A stretch of 64,000 nt of DNA from Streptomyces sp. Q6 (GTDB lineage Bacteria > Actinomycetota > Actinomycetes > Streptomycetales > Streptomycetaceae): assembly GCF_036967205.1 (NCBI RefSeq), contig NZ_CP146022.1:2604001-2668000 (forward strand), read 5' to 3'. Shown piece by piece: positions 18,342 to 29,329 of the stretch; the first letter of the stretch is position 1; every line of letters starts with the position of its first letter. The notes beneath the pieces were generated by a model. It was not told the origin of the DNA. It worked only from the letters and a program-made list of their open reading frames with translations, and did not search any database. The translations under genes were made by a program, and so were the position numbers.

Positions 18342-19400
18342 TCAGGAGGCGGGGGCCGGGCTCGTGCGGAAGCGGAGCCGGTACTCCGTCGGTGTCGTGT
18401 CCAGCCTGCGGCGGAACGCGCGGATCAGGGTGTCCGTCGTGCCGAACCCGCAGACGGACGCGATGCGTTCGAGGGTCGCGTCGGTGGATTCGAGGTACCG
18501 GCGCGCCGTCTCGACGCGGGCCGACTCGACGTAGACGCTCGGCGTCGTACCGAGTTCGGTCTTGAAGATCCGGGTGACCTGGCGCTCGCTGACGTGCGCG
18601 TACGCGGCGAGGTCGGCGACCGTGAGCGGCTCGGCGATGTGGCGCGTGATGTGGTGGCGCAGGTCCTCCACGCGCCGCGTCGTGGAGACCGGCTCCAGCG
18701 GCACGCTGAACTGGCTCTGGCCGCTCGGCCGCTTCAGGTACATCACCAGCTGCCGGGCCACCCGCAGCGCGAGTTCCTCGCCGAAGTCCTCCGCGACCAG
18801 TGCCAGGGACAGGTCGAGGCAGGCGCTGATCCCCGCCCCCGTCCACACGTCTCCCTCGCGGATGAAGATCGGGTCGGCGTCGACCTCGACCGCCGGGTGG
18901 TCGGCGGCGAGCTGCTGCGCGGTCGACCAGTGCGTGGTGGCGCGCTTGCCGTCGAGCAGCCCGGCGGCGGCGAGGAGATGCGCGCCGACGCACACGGACG
19001 TGACCCGGCGGCTGCGGCCCGCGAGGTCCCTGACCCGGCCGACGACCGCGGGGTCGGCGAGGGCCTGCACGCGGCGCTTCCCGTCCCCCTCGACCGTCAT
19101 CTCGACGGAGCCGGGCACCAGGAGGGTGTCGATGCCGAGGCCGGCCAGCTCGTCAAAGGTGGCGTCGGGCAGGACGCGGACACCCGCGGCGGTGGTGACG
19201 GGGTCCATGGTCTCGGCGGCGAGGACGACCCGGTAGGCGGACGCGTCGTCGGTCTCGCGGCGTACGAGCGCGAACACCTCGGGGGGTCCGGTCACGTCGA
19301 GGAGGTCGACGCCGTCGAAGAGGACGATGACGACACGGCGCTCGACGGGCGTGGCGGGCTCGACGGGTGCGGTGGGGTCGACGGGTACGGCGGTGCTCAT
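18342..19400 (-). CDS. GlxA-family AraC transcriptional regulator
   Basis: A 352-residue regulator with an N-terminal DJ-1/PfpI-like domain (VVIVLFDGVDLLDVTGP at the start, SVCVGAHLLAAAGLL with the nucleophile-elbow cysteine) and a C-terminal AraC/XylS DNA-binding domain (SERQVTRIFKTELG and the second helix pair ending RAFRRRLDTTPTEYR). The ATG at 19400 follows GCAGGAG at 6 nt. It is divergent from a cysteine hydrolase across 143 bp, a common pairing, so it probably regulates that gene. Confidence 0.9.
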   Translation of the reverse strand: MSTAVPVDPTAPVEPATPVERRVVIVLFDGVDLLDVTGPPEVFALVRRETDDASAYRVVLAAETMDPVTTAAGVRVLPDATFDELAGLGIDTLLVPGSVEMTVEGDGKRRVQALADPAVVGRVRDLAGRSRRVTSVCVGAHLLAAAGLLDGKRATTHWSTAQQLAADHPAVEVDADPIFIREGDVWTGAGISACLDLSLALVAEDFGEELALRVARQLVMYLKRPSGQSQFSVPLEPVSTTRRVEDLRHHITRHIAEPLTVADLAAYAHVSERQVTRIFKTELGTTPSVYVESARVETARRYLESTDATLERIASVCGFGTTDTLIRAFRRRLDTTPTEYRLRFRTSPAPAS

Positions 19401-19543
19401 GCGCTGCTCCTGCGGCTCTGCCCCTGACGGCGATGTCCGGATCTGCATGTTAGGCGACATTGCCGACACGCGGGGACCGGTCCTAGCGTGGACGACGCAG
19501 CTGCTCGCACCCGAACCCGTACGAAAACCCGAGGTGGAACCCC

Positions 19544-20137
19544 ATGTCTACGACGACCCTGCGCACGCTCAACGGCTTCGACGAGACGCCCGCGTCGCTC
19601 GCCGACGCGACCCTGGTCCTGGTCGACTACCAGAACACCTACACCCGTGGCGTGATGGAGCTGAACGGCTGGCGGGAGGCTCTCGACGCGGCGGCGGAGC
19701 TGCTCGGCCGGGCCCGCGCGGCCGGCGCGACCGTCATCCACGTGATCAACGACGGCGGCGCGGGCACCCCCTACGACATCCGCGAGGAGATCGGGCAGAT
19801 CCACCCGAGCGTGGCCCCGGTCGACGGTGAGGCCGTCGTCGTGAAGACGGTGCCGAACAGCTTCGTCGACACCGACCTGGGCGACCGCGTCGACGCCGCG
19901 GGACACAAGGACGTCGTGGTCGTCGGCTTCATGACGCATATGTGCGTGCTGGCCACGACGCAGGGCGCCTTCCTGCGCGGCAACCGGCCGACCGTCGTCG
20001 CCGACGCGTGCGCGACCCGCGCGCTCGACTGGGAGGCGGGCAGTGAGCTGCCCGCCTCCCAGATCCACCAGGGTGCCCTCGCGACGGTCCGCGACCTCTA
20101 CGGAGTGGTCGTGCCCTCCGGAAAGTCGCTGGCCTGA
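19544..20137 (+). CDS. Isochorismatase-family cysteine hydrolase
   Basis: A 197-residue cytoplasmic hydrolase with the family triad: Asp in LVLVDYQNTY, Lys in VVVKTVPNSF, Cys in MTHMCVLATT. Members hydrolyse amides such as nicotinamide or N-carbamoyl compounds, or isochorismate. Which one cannot be told here. The divergent GlxA-type regulator suggests induction by its substrate. Confidence 0.9.
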   Translation: MSTTTLRTLNGFDETPASLADATLVLVDYQNTYTRGVMELNGWREALDAAAELLGRARAAGATVIHVINDGGAGTPYDIREEIGQIHPSVAPVDGEAVVVKTVPNSFVDTDLGDRVDAAGHKDVVVVGFMTHMCVLATTQGAFLRGNRPTVVADACATRALDWEAGSELPASQIHQGALATVRDLYGVVVPSGKSLA

Positions 20138-20150
20138 GCCGCTCAGCCCG

Positions 20151-20657
20151 TCACAGCTTGAGCAGCCGCTCCGCCGTCTCCCGGTAGTCGCGCAGCGCGA
20201 TCCGCAGCTGCTCGGTGTCGTCCGTCGACTCCTGCCACGACGTGCGCAGGGTGCGACGGCGGCCCGCGAGTGTCTCGGCGAGGCGGGCCGTCAGGTCCTC
20301 CAGGACGTGGTCGGCCTCCTCGACGGCGGCCCGGGGGCCGTCGACGAACCCGGTGACGGCGTGCCGCAGCCGGCCTTCCAGCTCGGCGCGCGCCTCGGTC
20401 GGGACGATCTCGGAGCGTGCGCCGGAGGCGTGCTTGGCCCCGGACGCGGATCCGGACGTGGCCGCGAAGGTCTCCGTGTGCGTCGGCGTGTGCACGGGTG
20501 GGGCGGCGGCCGCGCCGTCGGGTCCGTGGCCCAGGTCCGCCATGCGCTCCTGACGCTCCTGGCGTTCCTGGTCCGACGGGCGCTCCAGGCGCTCCGTGTG
20601 CCCCTTCGTCGGACCCGGTCCGATACCGCCCTCACGTGCCCTGTCGATGTCGGTCAT
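20151..20657 (-). CDS. Conserved hypothetical, coiled-coil, partner of the upstream gene
   Basis: A 168-residue hydrophilic protein with no signal or span. The first half is charged and disordered (a QERQERQER run). The second half is helical, with GFVDGPRAAVEEADHVLEDLTARLAE. That block is similar to RFVEDPAEAVAEADAVLADLA in the neighbouring membrane protein, so the two are paralogous in this domain. Its ATG lies 6 nt after the upstream gene ends, with the ribosome site inside that gene's stop region, so translation is likely coupled. Function is unknown. Confidence 0.7.
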   Translation of the reverse strand: MTDIDRAREGGIGPGPTKGHTERLERPSDQERQERQERMADLGHGPDGAAAAPPVHTPTHTETFAATSGSASGAKHASGARSEIVPTEARAELEGRLRHAVTGFVDGPRAAVEEADHVLEDLTARLAETLAGRRRTLRTSWQESTDDTEQLRIALRDYRETAERLLKL

Positions 20658-20663
20658 GTTCGC

Positions 20664-21409
20664 TCAACTCCCCTTCGCCAGACGCCCCTTGAGGACACCC
20701 GTCTTCTTGTGCGAGCCGTGCGTGTCACGCGGGTCGCGCGTGTCGTGCCGGTCGTGCTCGCCGTGCGTACCGTGCGTGTCATGCGTGTCGTGGGCCCGGC
20801 CGTCGGCCGCCGCGTCGACGTCGTCGGTGCGCCGCCGCATGGCGTGATCCCGGCCGACCAGGTCCTCGAAGAGGGCCCGCGCCTCGACCATCGCCGCGCG
20901 CAGTTCCTCCGTACCGGCCCTGCTCTCGTCGGCGCGGCCGGTGCGGGCGTGCGTGGCGCGGTGGACGCGCCGGTAGCCGTGCACGTGGGCGCTGTGGTGG
21001 ACGGAGAGCGCGTCGAGCTGGTCCTCGAAGCGGCCGTCGGCTCCCCGGCGGGGAAGCCGCGCTCGTGCGCGAGGTCGGCCAGGACCGCGTCGGCCTCGGC
21101 GACGGCCTCGGCCGGGTCCTCGACGAAGCGCTCCTGGGCGGCGGCCCAGCGCGCCAGATAGCGCTCACGGGCGGCGGGCTCCAGGGGGTGGGTACGGAGC
21201 GAACCGTGTCGCCGTACCCGCTCGGTCAGTTCGTGCTCGGCTGCCTTCGTGTCGCCGTCGTGGTGGGCGACGGCCCGGTCGTACTCGGGACCGAAGCGGC
21301 GCTGGAGGCCGCGTCCGCCGCGGGGTGCGGTGCGCGCGGCGAAGAGTCCCGCCGCGACGACGACCACGACTCCCACCACGATCAGAGCGATGATCACGCC
21401 TGTGGACAT
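20664..21409 (-). pseudogene. Membrane-anchored coiled-coil hypothetical, frameshifted
   Basis: An N-terminal span (residues about 4-24) is followed by a helical domain with FVEDPAEAVAEADAVLADLA. After GEP (near 21041) the frame changes. One extra base in cgtcggc (cgtccggc) restores GRFEDQLDALSVHHSAHVHGY and the rest to the stop at 20664, giving about 248 residues that end in a His/Asp-rich tail (DTHDTHGTHGEHDRHDT). As given, the first frame reads on to 20654 with scrambled residues. It is either a mutation or a base-call error. Function is unknown. The tail could bind metal. Confidence 0.65.
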
Positions 21410-21537
21410 GGGTGCCTTCCCTCAGTGGTGGCTTGTCCACACCGAGTTGCCACCGCTCGCGCGCCCAAACAGATCGCGACGCGACGAGCGGCGAAAACGA
21501 GTTGCGGGGCCCGGCGCAGGCGGCCTCAGAATGCACC

Positions 21538-22044
21538 ATGCGCGCCCCCTGGACCATCGCTCCCGAGCCGTACGACTCCGCTGTCGCCGCCGCCCTGTGG
21601 CGCGCGTACTACACAGAGGTGAGCGACCGCTGGTACCTGCTGCACGAGGGGCACGCCACGGACCCGGCCGAGCTGGAGCGCGGTGTCGCCTCGGACGACG
21701 GCGCCCAACTGGCTCCGCCCACGGGGCGGTTGCTCGTCGGACGGCACGAAGGGGAGCCCGCGGGGACGGCCGGTGTACGCCTGGTGGACGACCGCACGGC
21801 CGAGCTCACGCGGGTCTACGTCCGCGAGGAGCTGCGTGGCACGGGCGGTGCGGCCCTGCTCGTCGCGGCGGCCGAGGACGCGGCGCGCGCCCTGGGCGCC
21901 GACGTCATCCGGCTCGACACCCGCGACGACCTCGTGGAGGCCCGCGCGCTGTACGCGCGGCTCGGCTACGAGGAGACGGCGCCGCACAACGACGACCTCT
22001 ACGCCGAGCACTGGTTCAGCAAGAAGCTCGCGCCCACCGCGTAG
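21538..22044 (+). CDS. GNAT-family N-acetyltransferase
   Basis: A 168-residue acetyltransferase with the acetyl-CoA loop as VREELRGTGGAALLVAAAE (Q/RxxGxG/A type) and the terminal LYARLGYEETAPHND segment that ends most GNAT folds. It is cytoplasmic. Substrate is unknown, with small amines or antibiotics possible. The ATG at 21538 is in frame, while an ATG 7 nt upstream is not. It converges on the exporter gene with 14 bp between stops. Confidence 0.82.
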   Translation: MRAPWTIAPEPYDSAVAAALWRAYYTEVSDRWYLLHEGHATDPAELERGVASDDGAQLAPPTGRLLVGRHEGEPAGTAGVRLVDDRTAELTRVYVREELRGTGGAALLVAAAEDAARALGADVIRLDTRDDLVEARALYARLGYEETAPHNDDLYAEHWFSKKLAPTA

Positions 22045-22058
22045 CGCTGTACGGGACG

Positions 22059-24227
<2,169 letters not shown>

Positions 24228-24324
24228 CTACTGGGCCCCGCGATTTCCCGGGGCCCGCGCTGCGAGCGGGGTGCGCGGGTCTGCATAATGCGCCTTGCAA
24301 CGCTCGGGGATGGGGGGCCACACG

Positions 24325-25206
24325 ATGAGCGACGATTTCACCGATCCCGGAACAGCCGGCGACGGTCCCGGGGACTCCGGCGCCACCGGTGCACGTACGT
24401 GTCCGGAGTGCGGGGCGGGCCGGAGGGCGGACGGGGGTCCGTCGTGCGCCTGCGAGGCGGAGGGCTTCGGTCCGCTGCGTATCCGCCCTTATGTCACGCT
24501 CCCGGAACCCTCCCAGCCTGCGCCGCCGCGGGCGGCCGACCCGTACGCGCGTCCGCCGCGCACGCCGCTGCCGCCGGAGGAGCCGGTCGTGCCGGACGAC
24601 GTCGACCCCATGGAGCCGGAACGGCGGCGCGGGCCCGTGCTGCTGCTCGCCGCGGTCGCGGGGGTGCTGAGCGTGGCCGCACTGGTCACGGTCCTGATCT
24701 CGGCGGGCGGGGGCGACTCCCCGTCGACGGCGGCGGCCGCGAGCGAGTCGACGCTCGCGAGCTCGGCGTCGGGCGAGCCGACGTCAGCGGCGCCGTCGTC
24801 GGCGTCCGCGTCGCCGTCCCCGTCCGTGTCCGCGTCACCGTCGCGGGAGAGCGCGTCGCCGAGCGCGTCGGCGTCGAGGTCCGCGTCCCCGAGCCCGTCC
24901 GCGAGCCGTACGTCGAAGAGCCCGGCCCCGACCCGGTCCACCGCGCCGTCGGCCACGGCGACCCGCTCCACGGCCCCGGCGGCCCAGCCGGTCCTGCGCC
25001 GGGGCGACCACGGCCCCGAGGTGACCGAACTCCAGTACCGCCTCAAGCGGTTGAACCTGTACGTGGGCGACCCGAACGGCAATTTCAACGGCCCGACGGA
25101 GTACGCCCTGCGCACCTACCAGCTGTCGCGCGGACTCCAGTCGGACGCACCGGGCACGTACGGCCCGGCGACCCGGGAGGCTCTGGAGCGCGAGACAGGG
25201 GGGTGA
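24325..25206 (+). CDS. Membrane-anchored peptidoglycan-binding protein with N-terminal zinc-ribbon-like motif
   Basis: A 293-residue single-span protein. The cytoplasmic N-terminus carries CPECGAG followed about 10 residues later by CACE, a possible four-cysteine zinc ribbon. A span follows at about residues 103-125, then a long Ser/Ala/Pro linker (about 130-220, repeated SASPSPS words) that should cross the wall, and a C-terminal PG_binding_1 domain (LRRGDHGPEVTELQYRLKRL, then PTEYALRTYQ). It may sense or tether the wall. The ATG at 24325 starts the conserved MSDDF. A strong terminator lies directly after the stop. Confidence 0.82.
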   Translation: MSDDFTDPGTAGDGPGDSGATGARTCPECGAGRRADGGPSCACEAEGFGPLRIRPYVTLPEPSQPAPPRAADPYARPPRTPLPPEEPVVPDDVDPMEPERRRGPVLLLAAVAGVLSVAALVTVLISAGGGDSPSTAAAASESTLASSASGEPTSAAPSSASASPSPSVSASPSRESASPSASASRSASPSPSASRTSKSPAPTRSTAPSATATRSTAPAAQPVLRRGDHGPEVTELQYRLKRLNLYVGDPNGNFNGPTEYALRTYQLSRGLQSDAPGTYGPATREALERETGG

Positions 25207-25212
25207 GTCAGA

Positions 25213-25247
25213 AAAATGTCGCACGGGGAGCCGCGGTGCGACATTTT
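25213..25247. terminator. Bidirectional terminator between peptidoglycan-binding and HAD genes
   Basis: aaaatgtcgcac (25213-25224) pairs perfectly with 25236-25247 around an 11-nt loop, with A-rich and T-rich flanks. It includes the first base of the stop codon of the minus-strand HAD gene. Confidence 0.88.
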
Positions 25248-25915
25248 CAGGCGAGGTGCAGCGAGATCGCCCCGTCGGTGCCGGCCTCGACCCGCACGGC
25301 CGTCAGGTCCGGCACGGCGACAGTGGGCCCGTGCTGCGCGGCGCGGGGCCCGATCCCCACGACCCGCATGCCCGCGGCGAGCCCGGCCGCGATCCCCGCG
25401 CCCGAGTCCTCGAACACGACGCAGTCGGCCGGGTCGACGCCCAGTTCGGCGGCCCCCTTGAGGAACCCCTCGGGATCGGGCTTGCTGGCGCCCACGTTCT
25501 CGGCGGTGACCCGCACCGCGGGGTACGGCAGTCCCGCCGCGGCCATCCGCCCGGTCGACAGCGGCACGTCCGCCGACGTGACCAGCGCGTGCGGCAGCCC
25601 GCCGGAGATCAGCGCGTCCAGGAACTCCGCCGCACCCGGTACCGGCACGACGCCGTCCATGTCGGCGGTCTCCGCGGCGAGCATCCGCGCGTTGTCGGCG
25701 AAGTTCTCCGCCTGCGGGCGTTCGGGGAGCAGTACGGCCATCGTGGCGTGACCCTGCCGCCCGTGGGCGACGGCCATGACGGCATCGGGGTCGAGGCCGT
25801 GGTCGACGGCCCACCCCCGCCAGATCCGCTCCACGACGGCGTCGGAGTTGACGAGCGTGCCGTCCATGTCGAGCAGCAGGGCGCGCGCGGAGAGAACGGT
25901 GGGCGTGGCCGTCAT
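25247..25915 (-). CDS. HAD hydrolase, beta-phosphoglucomutase/sugar phosphatase-like
   Basis: A 222-residue haloacid-dehalogenase phosphatase. Motif I is LLLDMDGTLV (both aspartates present), motif II is ALVTSAD, the lysine is in GASKPDPEGF, and motif IV is VVFEDSGAGI. The helical cap after motif I puts it with sugar-phosphate phosphatases such as GPP and DOG-type enzymes. The ATG at 25915 has GGAG 8 nt upstream. It is divergent from the HNH nuclease across a 1-kb gap with tandem repeats. Confidence 0.87.
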   Translation of the reverse strand: MTATPTVLSARALLLDMDGTLVNSDAVVERIWRGWAVDHGLDPDAVMAVAHGRQGHATMAVLLPERPQAENFADNARMLAAETADMDGVVPVPGAAEFLDALISGGLPHALVTSADVPLSTGRMAAAGLPYPAVRVTAENVGASKPDPEGFLKGAAELGVDPADCVVFEDSGAGIAAGLAAGMRVVGIGPRAAQHGPTVAVPDLTAVRVEAGTDGAISLHLA

Positions 25916-26918
25916 CGGCAGGCTCCAGAGAACGGAGGCAGGGGAGAGAGAACAAGGCGGCCCCGCCCGCCGGTCAGGGAGTGCGGACGGGAACCACTTT
26001 GTTCCCACACGATACAAAACGCCGAGCAGTGATCGCCAGTCGGGGTGCCCATCGCCGACCGGCAGGGGTCACGGCCGGTCCCGCTGAACACCGGCGAGGC
26101 CCCCGAGCGGACGCGCACCAGGCCCTCCTCCGCCACCACCCAGCCGTACACCACCGACCCACGGACCAGCACGCCACCGAACACCGGCCGCACGTAACCG
26201 AAGACCGCTCCAGCGCACCACCGAACACCGACCGGCACGCCACCGAACACCGACCGGCACGCCACCGAACATCGGTCGGCACCCCACCGAACACCGACCG
26301 GCACGCCACCGAACACCGGTCCGGCACGCCACCGAACATCGGTCGGCACCCCACCGAACACCGGTCCGGCACGCCACCGAACACCGGCCCGGCACCCCAC
26401 CGAACGCCGACCGGCACGCCACCGAACACCGGTCCGGCACCCCACCGAACGCCGACCGGCACGTCGCCGAAGACCGGTCGGCGCCCCATCGCACGCCGCC
26501 CGGGGCTCCGGGCTCCACCGGACTTCCGCCGGGAGCCACCCCGATCACGCCCCGGAGATCCCCTAATCCACCCCTCACCCGCCACGTCGGGGCACCGTGC
26601 GGACGCCCCCGGAGCGACGGAGCGCCACCCGGACCACAAGGCTCCCCGCCAACAGCCCAACAGCCCGCCCTCCCCGCCCCGCACGCCACCCGAGCACCCC
26701 CACTCCGACCTCGCCGTTCACCCACCGCGGCACCCCGTTCCACCCAACTCCCCCTCGCCGCACCTCACTTACCTCTTGCCCCACACCCCAATTTGACGCG
26801 ACCCTGTCACCCAACGCACACCTCCCCGAAACCCCACCCCCTCACCCTGGCCAGGCACAGCAGCGCACCACCTACCGCACCCGCCCGGTCAACTTCCCCC
26901 CACTCCCTGGGAGTTCCC
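25916..26918. other. 1-kb gene-free region, divergent
   Basis: It separates the starts of the HAD and HNH genes. It contains the tandem repeat at 26174-26508. The rest is C-rich, and the remaining open frames are low-complexity Pro/Arg/His. I see no protein signal, tRNA or clear RNA structure. Confidence 0.6.
26174..26508. repeat. 22/23-bp imperfect tandem repeat array, about 15 units
   Basis: Units begin ccaccgaac at 26174, 26218, 26240, 26262, 26284, 26306, 26329, 26351, 26374, 26397, 26419 and 26442, with degenerate units at 26195, 26464 and 26486. Periods are 22 or 23 bp. Each unit contains a small palindrome-like core, one of accgaccgg, accggtccgg or atcggtcgg. Because 22 and 23 are not multiples of 3, any frame would shift from unit to unit, which argues against coding. 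Units differ by only a few bases, so there are no unique spacers. Confidence 0.9.
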
Positions 26919-27560
26919 ATGTTCTACGCGCGTCGACCCATACCCGTCCTCCTCGGCGCCCTCGCCCTGGCCGGCGGCCTCACCCTGCTGTCGAGCCCGG
27001 CCGCCCAGGCCGCCCCGCCCACCCCGGTCAGCGCCGCGACCGCCCGTACGTACCTCGCCGAGCTGACGGTCAAGGCCGAGGGCTCGTCCGACGGCTACAG
27101 CCGCGACCTGTTCCCGCACTGGATCACCCAGTCCGGCACCTGCAACACCCGCGAGATCGTCCTCAAGCGCGACGGCACCAACGTCGCCACCGACTCCAAC
27201 TGTGCCGCCACGTCCGGCAGTTGGTACTCGCCATACGACGGCGCCACCTGGACCGCGTCCTCCGACGTCGACATCGACCACATCGTCCCCCTCTCCGAGG
27301 CGTGGAAGTCCGGTGCCAACGCCTGGACGACGACCAAGCGCCAGGGATTCGCCAACGACCTCACGCGCCCTCAGCTCATCGCCGTCACCGACAACGTGAA
27401 CCAGTCCAAGGGCGACCAGGACCCGGCCTCCTGGATGCCCTCACGCACCGCGTACACCTGCACGTATCTGCGGATGTGGGTCCAGGTGAAGCACTACTAC
27501 GCCCTCACCGTCGACTCGGCCGAGAAGTCCGCGATCCAGTCGGGCCTCAGCGGCTGCTGA
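26919..27560 (+). CDS. Secreted HNH nuclease (DUF1524 family)
   Basis: A 213-residue exported nuclease. The signal peptide ends near AAQA (residue 31). The catalytic core is DVDIDHIVPLSEAW (Asp-His with the HNH histidine), followed by FANDLTRPQLIAVTDNVNQSKGDQDPA with the Asn/Lys/Asp residues of the family and a C-terminal CTYLRMWVQVKHYY. Four cysteines could form two disulfides. It probably degrades extracellular DNA for nutrition or competition. GGGAG stands 5 nt before the ATG at 26919. Confidence 0.88.
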   Translation: MFYARRPIPVLLGALALAGGLTLLSSPAAQAAPPTPVSAATARTYLAELTVKAEGSSDGYSRDLFPHWITQSGTCNTREIVLKRDGTNVATDSNCAATSGSWYSPYDGATWTASSDVDIDHIVPLSEAWKSGANAWTTTKRQGFANDLTRPQLIAVTDNVNQSKGDQDPASWMPSRTAYTCTYLRMWVQVKHYYALTVDSAEKSAIQSGLSGC

Positions 27561-27615
27561 CGGGCCGCACGCAGGGCCGTCCCGAAATTCGGGGCGCCGG
27601 AACCACTCCGCCCGC

Positions 27616-27653
27616 CTCCGACGTTCCGTACCGTACGGGCCGGAACGTCGGAG
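27616..27653. terminator. Perfect 13-bp inverted repeat between HNH and phoD genes
   Basis: ctccgacgttccg (27616-27628) pairs with cggaacgtcggag (27641-27653) around a 12-nt loop that itself contains ccgtacgg. There is no U tract. It may terminate the nuclease transcript or be an operator 24 bp before the phosphatase start. Confidence 0.55.
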
Positions 27654-27676
27654 CACGGAGAAGCGGAGGCGATCAC

Positions 27677-29329
27677 GTGGCGAGGCTGCGGCTTGGACCA
27701 CTACTGCGGTACGTGGACGAGGAGGCCGCGACGGTCTGGGTCGAGGCGAGCCGGCCCTGCGTCGCCGAGGTGCGCTGCAAGGACGGCGCCCACGGCAGCG
27801 CGCGCACCTTCCAGATCGACGGTCACCACTACGCCCTGGTGACGGTCACCGGCCTGACCCCGGGCACCGAGACCGCGTACGAGGTGACGCTCGACGGCGG
27901 CCGGGTCTGGCCCGAGGCGGGCTCCCGCTTCCCCGACAGCACCATCCGCACCCCGCACCACACGGGCCCCGACGCGCCGGTCCGCGTCACCTTCGGCTCC
28001 TGCCGCTGGGCCGCCCCGCCCGCCGACGAGCACGACCCGGTCGGCCCGGACGCCCTCGACTCCCTCGCCGCCCGCCTCGCCGCGCGGCCGGACGCCGAGC
28101 GGCCCGACATCCTCGTCCTCCTCGGTGACCAGGTGTACGCGGACGAGACCTCACCGGCGACACGCCAGTGGCTGGCCCGCCGCCGCGACCTCACCGAGGA
28201 GCCCGGCAACCAGGTCGCGGACTATCAGGAGTACACGCACCTCTACTACGAGTCCTGGCTCGACCCCGAGATCCGCTGGCTGCTGTCCACGGTGCCGAGT
28301 TCGATGATCTTCGACGATCACGACCTGATCGACGACTGGAACACCAGCGAGGCCTGGCTCGCCGACATGCGCGCGACGCCCTGGTGGCGCGAGCGGCTGC
28401 TGAGCGGCCTGATGTCGTACTGGGTGCACCAGCACATCGGCAATCTGTCGCCCGCGGCGCTCGCCGCCGATCCCGTCTACCAGGCCGTGTGCGCGGCGCC
28501 CGACGGCACGGACGTGCTGCGCGAGTTCGCGGCCCGCGCCGACACCGACCCGTCGTCCGTGCGCTGGAGCTACCGCCGCGACTTCGGCCGCGTACGCCTG
28601 CTGATGGTGGACACCCGCGCGGCCCGCGTTCTGGACGAGCAGCACCGGTCGATGCTGCACGCGGACGCGGAGCGCTGGCTGCGCGAGGAGGCGCTCGACG
28701 GGCAGGACACCGCGTCCGGCGCGTACGACCACCTCCTCATCGGGACGTCACTGCCCTGGCTGCTGCCGCACCTCATCCACGACGCCGAGGAGTGGAACGC
28801 GGCGATGAGCCGCGGCGAGCGCGGCGCCCGCTGGGCCGTGCGCGGCGAGAAGCTGCGCAGGGCGGCCGACCTGGAGCACTGGGCGGCGTTCCCGACGTCG
28901 TTCGACGCGCTCACGGATCTCATAGCCGAGGCCGGTTCGGGACCGGCCGCGCCCGCGACGATCGCGGTCCTGTCCGGGGACGTGCACCACGCGTACGTCG
29001 CCGAACCGTCCTGGCCCGCCGACGCCCCGGCCGTCCCGACGGCCCACGTCCTGCAACTCACCTGCTCCCCCGTCCACAACTCCGTGCCCGCGTCGATACG
29101 TGTCGGCTTCCGGTTCGGCTGGAGCCGGGTGGGCCGGGCTCTCGGCCGGCGCTTCGCCCGGCACGCCCGCGCGAGGGCGCCGCGCATCAACTGGCGCAAG
29201 ACGGGCGGGCCTTGGTTCGGCAACCAGCTGATGACCTTGACCCTGCGCGGCCGCCGCGCGGACCTCCGTCTCGACCAGGCCACGGCGCAGGGCGATCTCG
29301 GGCGGGCGGAGCAGCGCACGCTCACCTGA
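27677..29329 (+). CDS. PhoD-family alkaline phosphatase / phosphodiesterase
   Basis: A 550-residue metallophosphatase of the PhoD superfamily. It starts with a small beta-sandwich (about 1-95), then metal ligands in TFGSCRW, LLGDQVYAD, FDDHDLIDDWN and VLSGDVHHAYV. There is no signal peptide or twin-arginine motif, unlike secreted PhoD, so this copy is probably cytoplasmic. Start GTG 27677 has GGAGG 7 nt upstream. It would hydrolyse phosphodi- or monoesters with Ca/Fe. Confidence 0.88.
   Translation: MARLRLGPLLRYVDEEAATVWVEASRPCVAEVRCKDGAHGSARTFQIDGHHYALVTVTGLTPGTETAYEVTLDGGRVWPEAGSRFPDSTIRTPHHTGPDAPVRVTFGSCRWAAPPADEHDPVGPDALDSLAARLAARPDAERPDILVLLGDQVYADETSPATRQWLARRRDLTEEPGNQVADYQEYTHLYYESWLDPEIRWLLSTVPSSMIFDDHDLIDDWNTSEAWLADMRATPWWRERLLSGLMSYWVHQHIGNLSPAALAADPVYQAVCAAPDGTDVLREFAARADTDPSSVRWSYRRDFGRVRLLMVDTRAARVLDEQHRSMLHADAERWLREEALDGQDTASGAYDHLLIGTSLPWLLPHLIHDAEEWNAAMSRGERGARWAVRGEKLRRAADLEHWAAFPTSFDALTDLIAEAGSGPAAPATIAVLSGDVHHAYVAEPSWPADAPAVPTAHVLQLTCSPVHNSVPASIRVGFRFGWSRVGRALGRRFARHARARAPRINWRKTGGPWFGNQLMTLTLRGRRADLRLDQATAQGDLGRAEQRTLT

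Noticed and set aside
26174-26508. CRISPR array
   Set aside because: Units follow each other without unique 30-nt spacers, periods are 22/23 bp, and no cas gene is present.
26174-26508. Repeat protein gene across the array
   Set aside because: Open frames exist on both strands, but mixed 22/23-bp periods break the register, composition is low-complexity, and no start with a ribosome site is found.
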